From Parus major (lineage: Eukaryota; Chordata; Aves; Passeriformes; Paridae): a stretch of DNA of 64,000 bases. Of the stretch, positions 11,404-22,378 are shown piece by piece. Under the pieces are notes generated by a model, which did not search any database, was not told the origin of the DNA, and saw nothing but the letters and a program-made list of their open reading frames with translations. The stretch spans positions 1,837,395-1,901,394 of the forward strand of contig NC_031769.1 of NCBI RefSeq assembly GCF_001522545.3, in the 5' to 3' direction. Position 1 is the stretch's first letter. Each line of letters opens with the position of its first letter. Position numbers and translations under genes: made by a program.

Positions 11404-11800
11404 GCTCCAGCTTGGTTTATTTGGGGATTCTGGCTCAGATTTTGGGTTTTTGGGCAGGCATGGGAAGGGTTGTGACCAGCCTGGCACAGCTGAGCTCCAA
11501 ATGCAATGAGACATTCTAAAACTGAATTTTATTGAATTGAATATTTGGTTTATTTGGTGCCACAGGATCCTGGCTCAGATTTTGGGTTTTTGGGCAGGCA
11601 CAGGCAGTGTCATGACCAACCTGGCACATTTGAGCTCCAAATGCAGTGAGACATTCTAAAACTGAATTTTATTGAATTGAATTTTTGGTTTATTTAGTGC
11701 CACAGGATCCTGGCTCAGATTTTGGGTTTTTGGGCAGGCATGGGAAGGGTTGTGACCAACCTGGCACACCTGAGCTCCAAATGCAATGAGACATTTCTAA
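11404..11800. repeat. 140-bp tandem repeat, about 2.8 copies
   Basis: 'tggctcagattttgggtttt' starts at 11431, 11571 and 11711, giving an exact 140-bp period. Copies are over 90% identical by eye ('gacattctaaaactgaattt', 'tgagctccaaatgcaatgag'). Confidence 0.93.
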
Positions 11801-12790
11801 TATTGGTGCAGATTTGATGGGCAGGGCTCATTCCGGGTTCCTCCTTCAGCCAAGTCCCCATCACCCACCTTCCCTCCCCTCCTCTCTCATTTTGGCTGCT
11901 CCTAAACCTCCACGAGGAGCACGAGGGAAGCAATCTGCTCTCCTGTCCCACGCTGGCACTGGGTTGAGAGGCAGAACCCGTGCCCTGCCCCGTTCCCGGG
12001 GGCTGGAGCACAGGGTGTAGCTGCAGTTTGTGAGGGTGTTTTGGCCCCTGGGAGTGTGTGTGGGCATGCAAAGCTCTCCTGGCCTGTAAATCATTGTCAG
12101 CTTTCACACAGAGTGGGCCACAGGTCAGGGGCTGAGCACTGAAGCATCCCCTGCCACCATCCCTGGATTTACCCTCCTGAGAGGGTTCCTCACCCAGGTT
12201 CAGTGGGGTCCCAGGCTCTGGGGAGTCCAGGACATTTCCAGGGGGTTCTGTGGGTGCAGGAGGTGCAGCTTGGTCACACAGAGGTGTGGGAAGTGCTGGG
12301 TTCAGCAGGAAAGCAGTGATGGGAAGGACACAAATCGCCTGCAGAGAGGCCCCTTGGCCACTCAGCTGCTGTGTGGCCACCTCTCCGTCCTGTGACTGGT
12401 GTGGGTGAGCCATGGGTGAGGCACAGAACACCCAGAGCACCTGCTGGGGTCTCCTTTGGGTGATCTGCTGAGGGATTTGTGCTTCTTCAGCACGGTGCTG
12501 GTTGCTGGTGTGAGCCAGAGCCAGGCAAACAGCAGTGAGGGTGGAAACCGCAAAAAATCATCACAATCACCTTGCACGGCCCCTCTTAATCCCCCTCTTA
12601 ACCTTCTTATCAGCCCAGGTTTTCTCTTTCCTCCATTCCTACAGGTTTTCTGCATCCCCACCTCCAGGCCAAGCGAGTGTCTCACACCCACCTCCCCACA
12701 GCCAGGCACCTCCTGAGACCCCAGCAACCCAAATCGTCCAGCTGCAGCTTCCTGCTGAGGGCAAGGGGAGGAGAAGGTACGGATCTCCTC
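11801..12790. other. Gene-free GC-rich sequence
   Basis: A 241-codon minus-strand open frame (11715-12440) overlaps the 140-bp repeat and has low-complexity Pro/Ser/Gly composition. I do not regard it as a gene. Confidence 0.5.
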
Positions 12791-12794
12791 TCTC

Positions 12795-13035
12795 TGTGAC
12801 TGTGAAAGGACTCAGGGAATGGCTGGAGCTGTGTCAGGGGAGGTTGGGGCTGGAAATCAGGGAAATTTTCTTCCCCCAGAGGGTGCAGGGAATGGGCACT
12901 CCCCGAGGCTGCCAGAGCTCCAGAGCATTTGGACAGGGATGGCCAGGGTGGGGTTGTTGGGGGGTCTGTGCAGGGTGAGGAGCTGGATCAATGATCCCTG
13001 TGGATCTCTTCCCACTCAGGATATTCCATGATTCC
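12795..13035 (+). mobile_element. CR1 LINE 3' fragment
   Basis: 'aatggctggagctgtgtcag', 'ttcttcccccagagggtgc' and 'gatattccatgattcc' show a sense CR1 with internal deletions relative to the copy at 5725. Confidence 0.88.
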
Positions 13036-13125
13036 CTCTTTCTGCAATTAGCACCGATTGCAGTCCCAGTTAGGCCGGGGCTAGGCAGGGTCTCCAAGCA
13101 CCACGGAGGTGGCAGGAGGAGCTGT

Positions 13126-13225
13126 TGTGGGTGTCCCCAGCCATGGGTGTCCTCAGCCGTGGGTGTCCCCAGCCATCCCCAGCCGTGGGTGTCCCTGGGT
13201 GTCCCCAGCCATGGGTGTCCCCAGA
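13126..13225. repeat. GCCATGGGTGTCCCCA minisatellite (left part)
   Basis: Five or six copies of 'gccatgggtgtccccag' and variants. It is split from its right part (13818-13890) by the LTR at 13226-13814. Confidence 0.9.
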
Positions 13226-13814
13226 TGTCTCATTAAGGACTTTTGGATTTGGGTTCTTTCTCCCTTTGAACTGAAGATTGATGAGAGGGAGGCAGTTTTC
13301 TCTTGTTTGGTCTCAGTTGTTTATTCTTTTATCAGCATTACAAGGTACAAGGAGCTGTGTGCACTGTGATAGAAAAGGGGTAAAATGGCCAACAAAGATC
13401 TTCTTCAAGGTCTTTTATAAGTCCATTTACCCAATTAACAGGTGCCAACTAAATTATTTCTCTTAGTGACCCAATGACCCAACACCTGTGTGCTGCACTG
13501 CGGCATTTTCTACCCAATCACCCAAAAACCTCTAGGAGAAGAACATGAAGAAGAAAGAAGAAGGACAAGAGACAACACCCTAAATCCTCCATCTTGTCTC
13601 CTGTTCTCTAAACTACATTTTCACCCAGTGATTTAAAAAACTTTCTAATTTTCACACTTACACTTTTCCTATCTAACTTTAACATTTGTTCTCATGTATC
13701 ACCATGAAAACATGCTCATGAATTTCATATTTTATGAAATTCAGTGGTTTTTTTTGAATCCTATAACTAAGTATTAGAAACAAGGGCACACACTCTGTAT
13801 TTCAGACTCCAACA
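13226..13814 (-). mobile_element. Solo LTR related to copy A, copy B
   Basis: About 589 bp, ending CTCCAACA on the + strand (TGTTGGAG on the element strand). It is closely similar to copy D over its U3, including the CCCAATGACCCA, GAAGAAAGAAGAAGGA and TTTCATATTTTATGAAATTC blocks. It sits inside a GCCATGGGTGTCCCC minisatellite that continues on both sides. The flanking duplication is imperfect (CCCAG left, CTCAG right, with one extra A), so the left edge is approximate. Confidence 0.75.
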
Positions 13815-13817
13815 CTC

Positions 13818-13890
13818 AGCCATGGGTGTCCCCAGGTGTCCCCGGGTGTCCCCAGGTGTCCCCAGCCCTGGGTGTCCCCAGGTGTCCCCA
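13818..13890. repeat. GCCATGGGTGTCCCCA minisatellite (right part)
   Basis: Four or five copies of 'gggtgtccccaggtgtcccc' continuing the array interrupted by the LTR. Confidence 0.9.
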
Positions 13891-16869
13891 GCTCTGTGTG
13901 GTCCCACACGGAGGAAAGGGCGCAGCGCTCGTTTTTTCCTGCAGGGAGGATCCCGTGTGCCCTGGGTTCCTCCACGTTCAAAAGCCAGAAAAGTGTGTGC
14001 AGCTTCCAAGAGCGTGTTCCTGCTGGCCTGGGCTGCTGGGCAGATAAAAGCAATTCCCATCTAGTTTAACCACTCACTTCAAATCCTCCGAAGTATGCGT
14101 GAGGCTCCTTGGCGCTTTCAGCACAGGCTGGACCTCGTCCATCCTTCCTTCAGGTCCTGTCTTGAAACAAAGCCACGCTGAAAGTTTAAGGGATCCTGCA
14201 AGTTGCAGCAAAGCCCAGGACTGGCAGGCCAAGCTGGAAAACACTGGGAGAAGTCTCCAGGAGCAGCTTTTGTGGTGAGTGAAGATTTGGGTGCTGAAGG
14301 TGGCCTTGCTACTGAAAGTCAGTGCTTGTAGTCTTGGCCTGAAGCAATAGGAGGAGCCTAAAATTTGGGAAGAGAGTTTTGGGTGAGCCACTTGGCCTTG
14401 GGAGAAGGTGAAGGACATGGGGACTGCTGGGAGAGAAGAGCTGGGGTAGCACTGCCTTCCCTCTGGTGAAAAGTTGGGGCATTTTCTGCCTGGTGGTCCC
14501 TTATTGAACCAGAGTGTGATTTTTGGGGCTGTTCTGTGCAGGACCAGCATTTGGAGCCGATGATCCTCGTGGATCCCTCCCTGCTCAGGATATTCTGTGA
14601 TTCCAAGTGTGACTGGCAGTAGCCTGTGACACTCCAGGACCAGAACTCACCTGTGCTGCTGGGTTATGGCACAGGACTCAGCCTTGTCTGGCTAAAACTG
14701 CGCCTTGCTGGGCTTGACTCTGATGTCTGGGGTTCTGCACCTTGTTTTGGGGGCTTGCTTTCCTTCCCACAGGTCATGAGAAAGAACTCAGGGGTGCAGG
14801 CAATTAAATCCACACACAGGATGGAACCTGACCAAAGCAAGTCCCAGCACTGCTCTCTTCCACTTGGCAATTTAATAATATTTAAGGATTATTAATAAGC
14901 AGGAAAACTCCTGCTATAAAAAGTTGAATGCCTTTATTTTGCTTTTTACAAGTTGAGGTCTTAACGCGCAAGGGATTAAAAGTGATGAAAGTGGAATAAA
15001 AGAGGGGCTCATATTTGCCTCTGCAAGAAGGGTTTTGCCATTTCCTCTGCTTTTCCAGATGTGGAGGGGAAAAATGGGGTTTTTTGTGCCTTTCTGATGG
15101 ATTCTTTGCTGGTCCCTGATGGCCAGTCTGGGAATCCTGTGATTCCCTGGTGCATATCTGACCTCCTCAAAGAGCTCACTAAATTATTAATAACTGGATT
15201 TTCCCAAGGCGAAGGGAAATCTTGCATCCCTACAAGTGGAAAGGATGGTCCTGGTGGGTGTGGAAAAGGCTGGGAAAACCTGTGCTGTTCTCCCACTGCT
15301 CCTCTGAGGAACCAAACCTGCCCTGGGGGAGTTTTCCAGGTTTTATTGGCAGAACTGGCAGATTTTATCACGGGAAAGAAGTGGAGGAGCAGGATTTGTT
15401 GGAGATTTGCTCCTGCCTGCTGGTCTTTTCCAAGACCTTTTCCACTGACCTTCCTCCCGGCAGCTTTTCCTCGGCACATCCCATGGAAACTTCATCCCGG
15501 AGCCTCCGGAGCCACCTTGCTGTGGGCACTGGGAGAAGCTGCTCTGAGCGATCTCCAGGTGGAGGGTTTGGGAATGGCCCCATCTGTTGGCCACAAACCC
15601 GACCCGGGGCACGGGGAGCTCCAAATCTCCTCAAAAATCACAATTGTTTCATCTGTTGCAGAATAAAAACCCTCCGTTTCCCACTTCTCCCGTGATTTCC
15701 GTGGACTTCTGGAAGCTGGGATGGGCAGATGAACATTGCCAGTGTAGAGATAAACAGCAATTAAATAAAAAAATAAAATAAAAATTTCCTTGCCAAGCTG
15801 AATGCATTTATTTCAGGTGTTTTTTCTCCTTAGGAAGCAAGGCTTTGAGTCCAGAGAATGAAAGAAAAAGGAAGGAAAGGGGGGAAAAGTGTTTTTTTCC
15901 TTATATTTGGAAGTGAGGAATCCACCCTACCCGTTCTGCACTGGTTGTGTAGGAAGAGCTGTGAATTCCAGGATATTCCAGGTGCGGATAAAGCTGCTCT
16001 GGTTCTCCTGCTGAGCCCAAAATCTGCGGGATCCTTGGGAAGGAGAGTCGGGAAGGGTTCTAAGGCCAGCTGAGGAGCAGAAGCAGCTGGGATGGGTTGG
16101 GATGCACCTGCTCCACAGGCGGCTCTGTGGAGATCCAGTGCCATCTCCTGGCAAGCCAGACCTTTCCCAGCACAGCCCCAGCCCCAAAACCTCCCATTTT
16201 CTGGTCTTTTTTGGGCAGGGAGCTCTCCAGAGGATGCACCGACATTGTGTCACCTCACACTCAGCCCTGTTGAGTTTTTCTAGGTGGTGTGCAGGTGTAG
16301 GATGAGATATTGGAGCTGGAAATCCGCCTCTTTTCCAGCTCCATGCAGGATTAGGTGGCTGCACAGCGTTCTGCCACCTCAGTTTGGGCTCCTCAGAGGG
16401 CGACGGAGCCCAGTGACATCGGCTCCCTCCAACGCCACCACGAATTCCCCTCCAGGACTAATTAATTCCAATTCCAGCCCCATTTTCCCAACCCACTGAG
16501 ATTGTGGCTAAAATCCGGGATCTGAGACATGGCTTGGGGCCATCCTGAAGGAACTCAGCTCTTGGGAAGATGAGGATGAACAGCTGGGAAGCAGAGCCCT
16601 AAAATTAACCCTCCTTTCAACAGTGGGTTCCTCCCAGATGGCAATCATTAATTGAATCACTTTAATCACTGAATTTAATCAATTTAATCAATTAATTAAT
16701 GCTCTGGTAACTGAAACTGTTGCAGTTGTGTGGTTCAGCTCCAGCTTGAGCCACGGGGAGGACGAGAGCAGCTGAAACAGGGAGGGATGGATAACTCCCA
16801 TCCTCCTGATCACTCTCTCCACAGACAGGACAGCTTTTTCTGGGAATATGGGCAGGCAGCCGGAGTGAC
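13891..16869. other. Gene-free sequence with one CR1 tail
   Basis: Only the CR1 tail at 14545-14605 and a small TTAAT-rich stretch near 16640-16700 were recognised. Confidence 0.5.
14545..14605 (+). mobile_element. CR1 LINE 3' tail
   Basis: 'gatgatcctcgtggatccct' and 'gatattctgtgattcc' are the last 60 bases of a sense CR1. Confidence 0.75.
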
Positions 16870-17610
16870 CAGACTCAGGAGATATTCAGGCTTTATTTTA
16901 CCCTGTACTCAGCCCTGGTGTGGCCACACCACAAGTCCTGAGGTCAGTTTTGGTCCTGTCATGACCAGAAGGACCCTGAGGGGCTGGAGGGTGTCCAGGG
17001 AAAGGAATGGGGCTGGGAAGGGGCTGGAGAATTCCTGNNNNNNNNNNNNNNNNNNNNNNNNNNNNNNNNNNNNNNNNNNNNNNNNNNNNNNNNNNNNNNN
17101 NNNNNNNNNNNNNNNNNNNNNNNNNNNNNNNNNNNNNNNNNNNNNNNNNNNNNNNNNNNNNNNNNNNNNNNNNNNNNNNNNNNNNNNNNNNNNNNNNNNN
17201 NNNNNNNNNNNTGGGAAGGGGCTGGAGAATTCCTGAAGGAGCTGGGAAAGGGGCTCAGCCTGGAGAAAAGGAGGCTCAGGGGGAATTTCTGGCTCTGCAC
17301 AACTCCCTGCCAGGAGGGGACAGCCAGGGAGGGATCGGGCTCTGGTCCCAGGGAACAGGGACAGGAGGAGAGGGAATGGCCTCAATTAGCACCAGGGGAG
17401 GTTTAGATTTTATATCAGGGAAAATTCTTCACAGAAAGGCTGGGCAGGCATCGGAAGGGGCTGCCCAGGGCAGGTGGAGTCCCCACCCCTGGAAGTGTTC
17501 AGAAGCCTCGTGGGGACATGGGTTAGTGGTAAGCGCAGTGGTGCTGCGTTACTGCTTGGAGTTTATGATCTTAGAAGGCTCCTCCAACCCTAAAAATTCA
17601 AAGGTGAACT
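16870..17610 (+). mobile_element. CR1 LINE 3' half, interrupted by an assembly gap
   Basis: The longest upstream CR1. It holds the ORF2-end/3'UTR block 'gatattcaggctttatttta', 'gtgtccagggaaaggaatgg', 'gctcagcctggagaaaagga' and 'gaagtgttcagaagcctc', ending 'cctccaaccct'. The gap at 17038-17211 lies inside it, and its two edges carry the same 24-base sequence. Confidence 0.9.
17038..17211. other. Assembly gap (174 N), probably artificial
   Basis: Both edges carry the same 24-base CR1 sequence (17014-17037 and 17212-17235). The contigs overlap and the CR1 reads through without missing sequence if they are merged. Confidence 1.
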
Positions 17611-18094
17611 TCATATTCCCTTCCCACCTGCCCAAGAAATGTCAAACCAGTGGGGCCAGTGAAATGACCCCACATAATCTGGAGTTCTTCACCTGAGGCC
17701 AGGTGCTCATCTCCTTCCTCACGACCCTCAGGAATTCCTCTGAAGAAGCCAGAGAAGGAATTTTCGGGAGCTGGGAGCTGCTCCGTGGTCACTAGATGGC
17801 AGTGGCTGTTTACATTTGGCAGCTCCTGACAGGTGAGGAGGACAAGTTTGGGAACCAGTGACGAAAAGGTTTCGGTGCTGTTCCCATGTGAGATGTTCCT
17901 ACACCTTGTGCTGTTCATCAGTGAAGCAAGAGGGGGGAAAAACAGCCAATCATTTATCTCAATAAATAAATTGATTTACACGTATTGACAATAAATAAAT
18001 TTATTATTTATCCTCTGTGCAAAAGCACAGGAGATACAATGCAGCGATGGGACAAGGGGGACTGGCTTTGGGCTGAAAGTGTGGAGATTTTGAT

Positions 18095-18297
18095 GGGATT
18101 TTGGAATTCTTCCCTGTGAGGGTGGTGGAGATGGAATTCCCAGAGCAGCTGTGGCTGCCCCTGGATCCCTGGAAGTGTCCAAGGCCAGGTTGGACGGGGC
18201 TTGGAGCAGCCTGGGATGGTGGGAGGTGTCCCTGCCATGGCAGGGGGTGGCACCAGATGATCTTTAAGGTCCAACACATTTCTGGGATTCTGTGGAA
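18095..18297 (+). mobile_element. CR1 LINE 3' fragment
   Basis: 'agagcagctgtggctgcccc', 'ggcttggagcagcctgggat', 'gatgatctttaaggtccaac' and an ATTCTGTGG tail. Sense CR1. Confidence 0.9.
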
Positions 18298-18663
18298 ACA
18301 GCAAAATTAAAAATCAACATTGTGGCAAGGTGAGAAAAATCCTTATTCCAGGACAGAAAGGGACCCATTGCTGCTGTGTGTGCGTGGTCTCCCACAAGAT
18401 CATCCCCAGGGAGAAACTTTAACCTGGCTTAATTTAAACCTTAACCTCCCTTAATTTAAGCAATTAAGGGAGGTAATCAACTCCTCTTTTTGGGTATCAT
18501 AATTGACTGAGTTATGGGTGACCCAGTGTTTGCACTCTCACCATGTGTCTTTATCCCCTGAGGGAGGAAATCCCTGGGTGCTGTAGGGAATCTGGGACAA
18601 TTTATCATTCCCTGGATATCCACACCTGGACATCTTTGGAGAGCTGGCCTGAGGTGCTGAAGG

Positions 18664-19331
18664 TGTTGCACTCTTTGTTGCTGTGGGATTCTGGTTTCTT
18701 CAGGGCCGTGTTCTCTCTGGGATATTCTCTCAAAGGGGAGTTTCCTTTATCTCAGTTCTGTTTCAGGAAAGATTTTCCAAAGGCTCGTTTGCTTCTTGTT
18801 TCTCATGTTTATTAATATTTACATATATATCAAAAGATTTGGCAATCCTCCCCAGACTTCACTCAAGTTTAACTCACCATTGCTTGGCTTTAACAGTACA
18901 AAATGGCCTCAAAATACGCAGCTCTTTTATCTTTATTCTTACTCAATTAACTGTAGACACGTAAATTATTTTTCCTAGTGACCCAATGACCCAACACCTG
19001 TGTGCTGCATTGCAGCATTCTCTATCCAATCACCTATTACTACTCAAAAATCTCCAGAAGAAGAAGATGAAGAAGAAAGAAGAAGGAAAAGAGACAACAC
19101 CCTAAACCCTCTAGTTTGTTTTCTGTTTTCTAAATTAGCTTATACTCTAAACTTTAACTTTTTCACCCAGTGACTTGAGAAAACTTTTTAATTTACACAC
19201 TCCACCTTTTAATTTTTCTATTTAACTTTAACAGTTGTTTTCATGGCGTTGTATGGAATTCAAAGTTTTCCTGGATGTCAGAGCCAGGTATCAGAGACAA
19301 GGGCAGGCACTCAGTGCCTCTGGCTCCAACA
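18664..19331 (-). mobile_element. Solo LTR related to copy A, copy C
   Basis: 668 bp from TGTTGCAC to CTCCAACA on the + strand, with near-identical flanks GAAGG (18659-18663) and GAAAG (19332-19336). It shares U3, R and U5 blocks with copies B and D but has more substitutions, so it is probably older. Confidence 0.75.
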
Positions 19332-19944
19332 GAAAGCACACGGACACAGAACATCCATGGAGCACAGCCAGGTCCTCTCCTGGATTCATCCTCGGTGTCT
19401 GGCACTGATTTTCCAGCTCTACAAGTGGGATTTCTCTGGGATCTCCAGTGGGAATTCCTGGGAAGCTGAGGATGCTGTCCTGTGCTGGCTGAAGCATCCT
19501 GAGGGTTGGAGAGGAGCAGGGGGAAGGAAAGGATCCGCTCCCCATCTCCTCTGCAAGCCCACGGTGGTGGCTGCTGCCCTGCAGAGAGCCCTGGAAAAGG
19601 AAAAAACATCTTTAAAACAGCCTTTTCCCACAGTTATGGATCATTCCTCCCATTCTCCATTTTTTTCCTTGAAAAACCTGAGATAAAGTTTTAAAAATTC
19701 ATCAGACTCCAAAGAGTAGCTGGAAAAAAAATCCTCCAACAGAGTGAGGCTGTCAGGGTGGTTGGGACTGCAAGGGCCTACTCCAATAACAATGAGTAAA
19801 TTAATGTTTTTTTCCAAAATTTGTATGGCTAATATATTATTATATTCATATTATTATTAATATGAATTATTATTATATTCATGTGATTTTCCATTGTTGC
19901 ATTTTCCTGCCCAAATCTCACCAAGAAGAAAAATTCTTCAAAAA

Positions 19945-20360
19945 AGTATATAAAGGAGTATAAATATTCTTTAAAAAAGTATATAAAGGAATATAAATAT
20001 TCTTTAAAAAAGAATATAAAGGAATATAAATATTCTTTAGAAATTAATATAAAGGAATATAAATATTCTTCAAAAAANAATATAAAGGAATATAAATATT
20101 CTTCAAAAATTAATATAAAGGAATATAAATATTCTTCAAAAAAGTATATAAAGGAATATAAATATTCTTTAGAGAAGAATATAAAGGAATATAAATATTC
20201 TTTAAAAATTAATATAAAGGAATATAAATATTCTTTAAAAATTAATATAAAGGAATATAAATATTCTTTAAAATTATAATTTATTCTAGAATTAAAGAAT
20301 ATAAAGGAATATAAATATTCTTTAAAATTATAATTTAATACGGAATTAAAGAATATAAAG
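19945..20360. repeat. AT-rich minisatellite, 33-bp unit, about 12 copies
   Basis: Unit 'gtatataaaggaatataaat' + 'attctttaaaaaa' begins at 19946 and 19979 and continues at about 33-bp steps, with a shorter-spaced end containing 'aaaattataatttaatacgg'. It includes one ambiguous base at 20078. Confidence 0.93.
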
Positions 20361-20887
20361 GCTGTTCTGGTTTTGTTGATTTTTTGCAGTGGCTGGAGGA
20401 ATTTTATTGCACTTTTTTGGTCTGACCCACGAGATTTTAACAGAATTTGAGACTGGACCTCTCTGGGGGATGCCCACCTGAGAGGTGGAATTTTAATTTT
20501 GACTATCCCATGTTAGTCCACATTACCCAGGTGTTCAATGAATGTTTGTGTGTTGAGTGTGGGGGGAAGAAACACATCTTTATTTGCAAACTCACATTTA
20601 TTTAATCTGCAATTCTGTCACTTGTGATGGAGGCCATCGCTTTGGGCTCACAGAGCAGCCTCACAGCTGGCAGAGACCTGAGCCTGGACATCCTCAAGGA
20701 CAAAAAACCCAACCCAGAGGCTCCAAACCATGCTGGAGGTGTCCCTAAACTTTTCCAAAACATGAAATTATTTGCTTTACCAAGGCATAAAACTGCTTTT
20801 TCCCTGCTTCTGGGATTTGTTCTTTTGTAGGAGACGCTTTCTGGGGACGGTCAGAGACACTGCAAAGACCTCTATAATCGAGTTAGG

Positions 20888-21644
20888 TGTAATGTTCTAT
20901 TTCTTCTTGCCTCCTTTGGGCTCAGTTCCCTGTGGATATAACTTTTCTCCAGTCTCTCAGCCTCCTTTGGGCTGAATTCCTGGGATTCTCCCTCGTGGGG
21001 AGTCCCACTTATCTCAGTCCTTATGATTGGAAGAAAACTCCCGAGCTCGTTAGAATCTTGTTTCTCGTGTTTATTAAAGGATCCTTACAAAACTTAACAG
21101 GTCTCTCCAGGCTGGTTACAAGATCAATCTTTGTAATCTGGCACATTTCTTTCTTCTGATGGTACAAACAAGGCCTTGTGGCTCACTTCGTGTCTGAGGC
21201 ACAAAACGGCCTCGAACTACGCAGTTCTTTTATCTTTATATCTATTTTTACCCAATTAACAATAGACACGTATATTATTTTTCTTAATGACCCAATGACC
21301 CATCACCTCTGTGCTGCACTGCGGCATTTTCTATCCAATCACTCAGTATCACCCAAAAACCTCTAGAAGAAGGACATGAAGAAGAAAGAAGAAGGAACAA
21401 GGGACAACACCCCAAATCCTCCATCTCGTCTCCTGTTCTCCAAACCACTTTCTCACCCAGTGATTTAAAAAACTTTCTAATCTACACACTTACACTTTTT
21501 CTATCTAACTTTAGCATTTGTTCTCATGTATCACCATGAAAACGTGCCCATGAATTTCATATTATATGAAATTCAGTGTATCTTTGAATTCTAGAACCAA
21601 ATATTAAAAACAAGGGCACACACTCTGTATCTCAGACTCCAACA
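20888..21644 (-). mobile_element. Solo LTR, ERVL-like (5-bp TSD), copy D, nested
   Basis: 757 bp from TGTAATG to CTCCAACA on the + strand, flanked by identical TTAGG (20883-20887 and 21645-21649). On the element strand it starts TGTTGGAGTC, carries AATAAACACGAGAAACAAG and ends ACATTACA. It is inserted into an older LTR (20826-22372), whose sequence resumes immediately after the right duplication. Confidence 0.88.
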
Positions 21645-21886
21645 TTAGGTGTTAGAAGTTTATTTCAGGGCGTGGGGTAGAGAGAGAGAGAGAGAGCCTG
21701 CTATGAGCCAACAGATAGAGCTCAAAGCGGGCTCGGGGAGAACAATACAAAAGAGGGTAAGATATGAATACATGAGTTTAAGACTTAAGATTGCTACGAA
21801 AGAGAGTTACAGAACATAACAGAAGTGAGAGAGCCGGGAAAAAGAGATAAAGAAGAGCGGGAAAGAGCAGCAAGAGAACGTAGTAA

Positions 21887-22029
21887 GAGAGACAAGAGAA
21901 AACAAAAGAACTAAGAGTTAAGAGAGACCAGGAGAGACCAAGAGAGACCAAGAGTTAAGAGAGACCAAGAGTTAAGAGAGACCAAGAGTTACCAAGAGTT
22001 ACCAAGAGAGACTAAGAGAGACCAAGAGA
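21887..22029. repeat. GAGAGACCAAGAGTTAA short tandem array in the outer LTR
   Basis: Degenerate repeats of AGAGAGACCAAGAG and GAGTTAAG/GAGTTACCAA units within the presumed R region of the outer LTR. Local expansion of an LTR-internal motif. Confidence 0.75.
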
Positions 22030-22378
22030 GCGAACTCTCTTTTACAATTACTTATATAATCTATACCTATGAATATTCTATTTTTTCACTGACCAATCTT
22101 TCTAAGTATACTAATACAGTAACATTTGTGTGCAACCTATAGAAATCGCTATTTTTGCGTATTTTTAGTTATCTCTGGGTCCTTCAGACCTTTCCTTATA
22201 AGGCTGGGATGAGGGGTCTCAGCTTGGTTTTATTGCAGGAAAGAATGTGTTCTGGCATACCAGCCCAGTTTCTTTGAATTATTCAAACCGTGCTATCATT
22301 TGTATTTCTTCCTTAGCCTTTCTGGCTATAAAGTCATATTTATAATTTCTTTCTAATTCTACCTTCCCAACATTCTTT

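Larger units (their letters stand above)
20826..22372 (-). mobile_element. Interrupted solo LTR, ERVK-like (6-bp TSD), host of copy D
   Basis: The outer element runs 20826-20887 and 21650-22372 (785 bp without the insert). On the + strand it starts TGTAGGAG and ends CCCAACA, flanked by identical TTCTTT (20820-20825 and 22373-22378). On its own strand it starts TGTTGGGAAGG, has TATATAAG and a run of AGAGTTCGCTCTC/TCTTGGTCTCTC repeats, and ends with TGAAATAAAC followed by TTCTAACACC... and finally CTCCTACA. Removing the insert and one TTAGG restores a continuous LTR edge to edge. Confidence 0.85.

Noticed and set aside
11715..12440. 241-codon minus-strand open frame
   Set aside because: Starts in the 140-bp repeat, has low-complexity composition and no recognised homology. 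Length can arise by chance in GC-rich DNA.
17520..17565. tRNA-like 'ggttagtggtaagcgcagtgg'
   Set aside because: Lies in the CR1 3' region and lacks a B box (GGTTCGANTCC) and a foldable acceptor stem.
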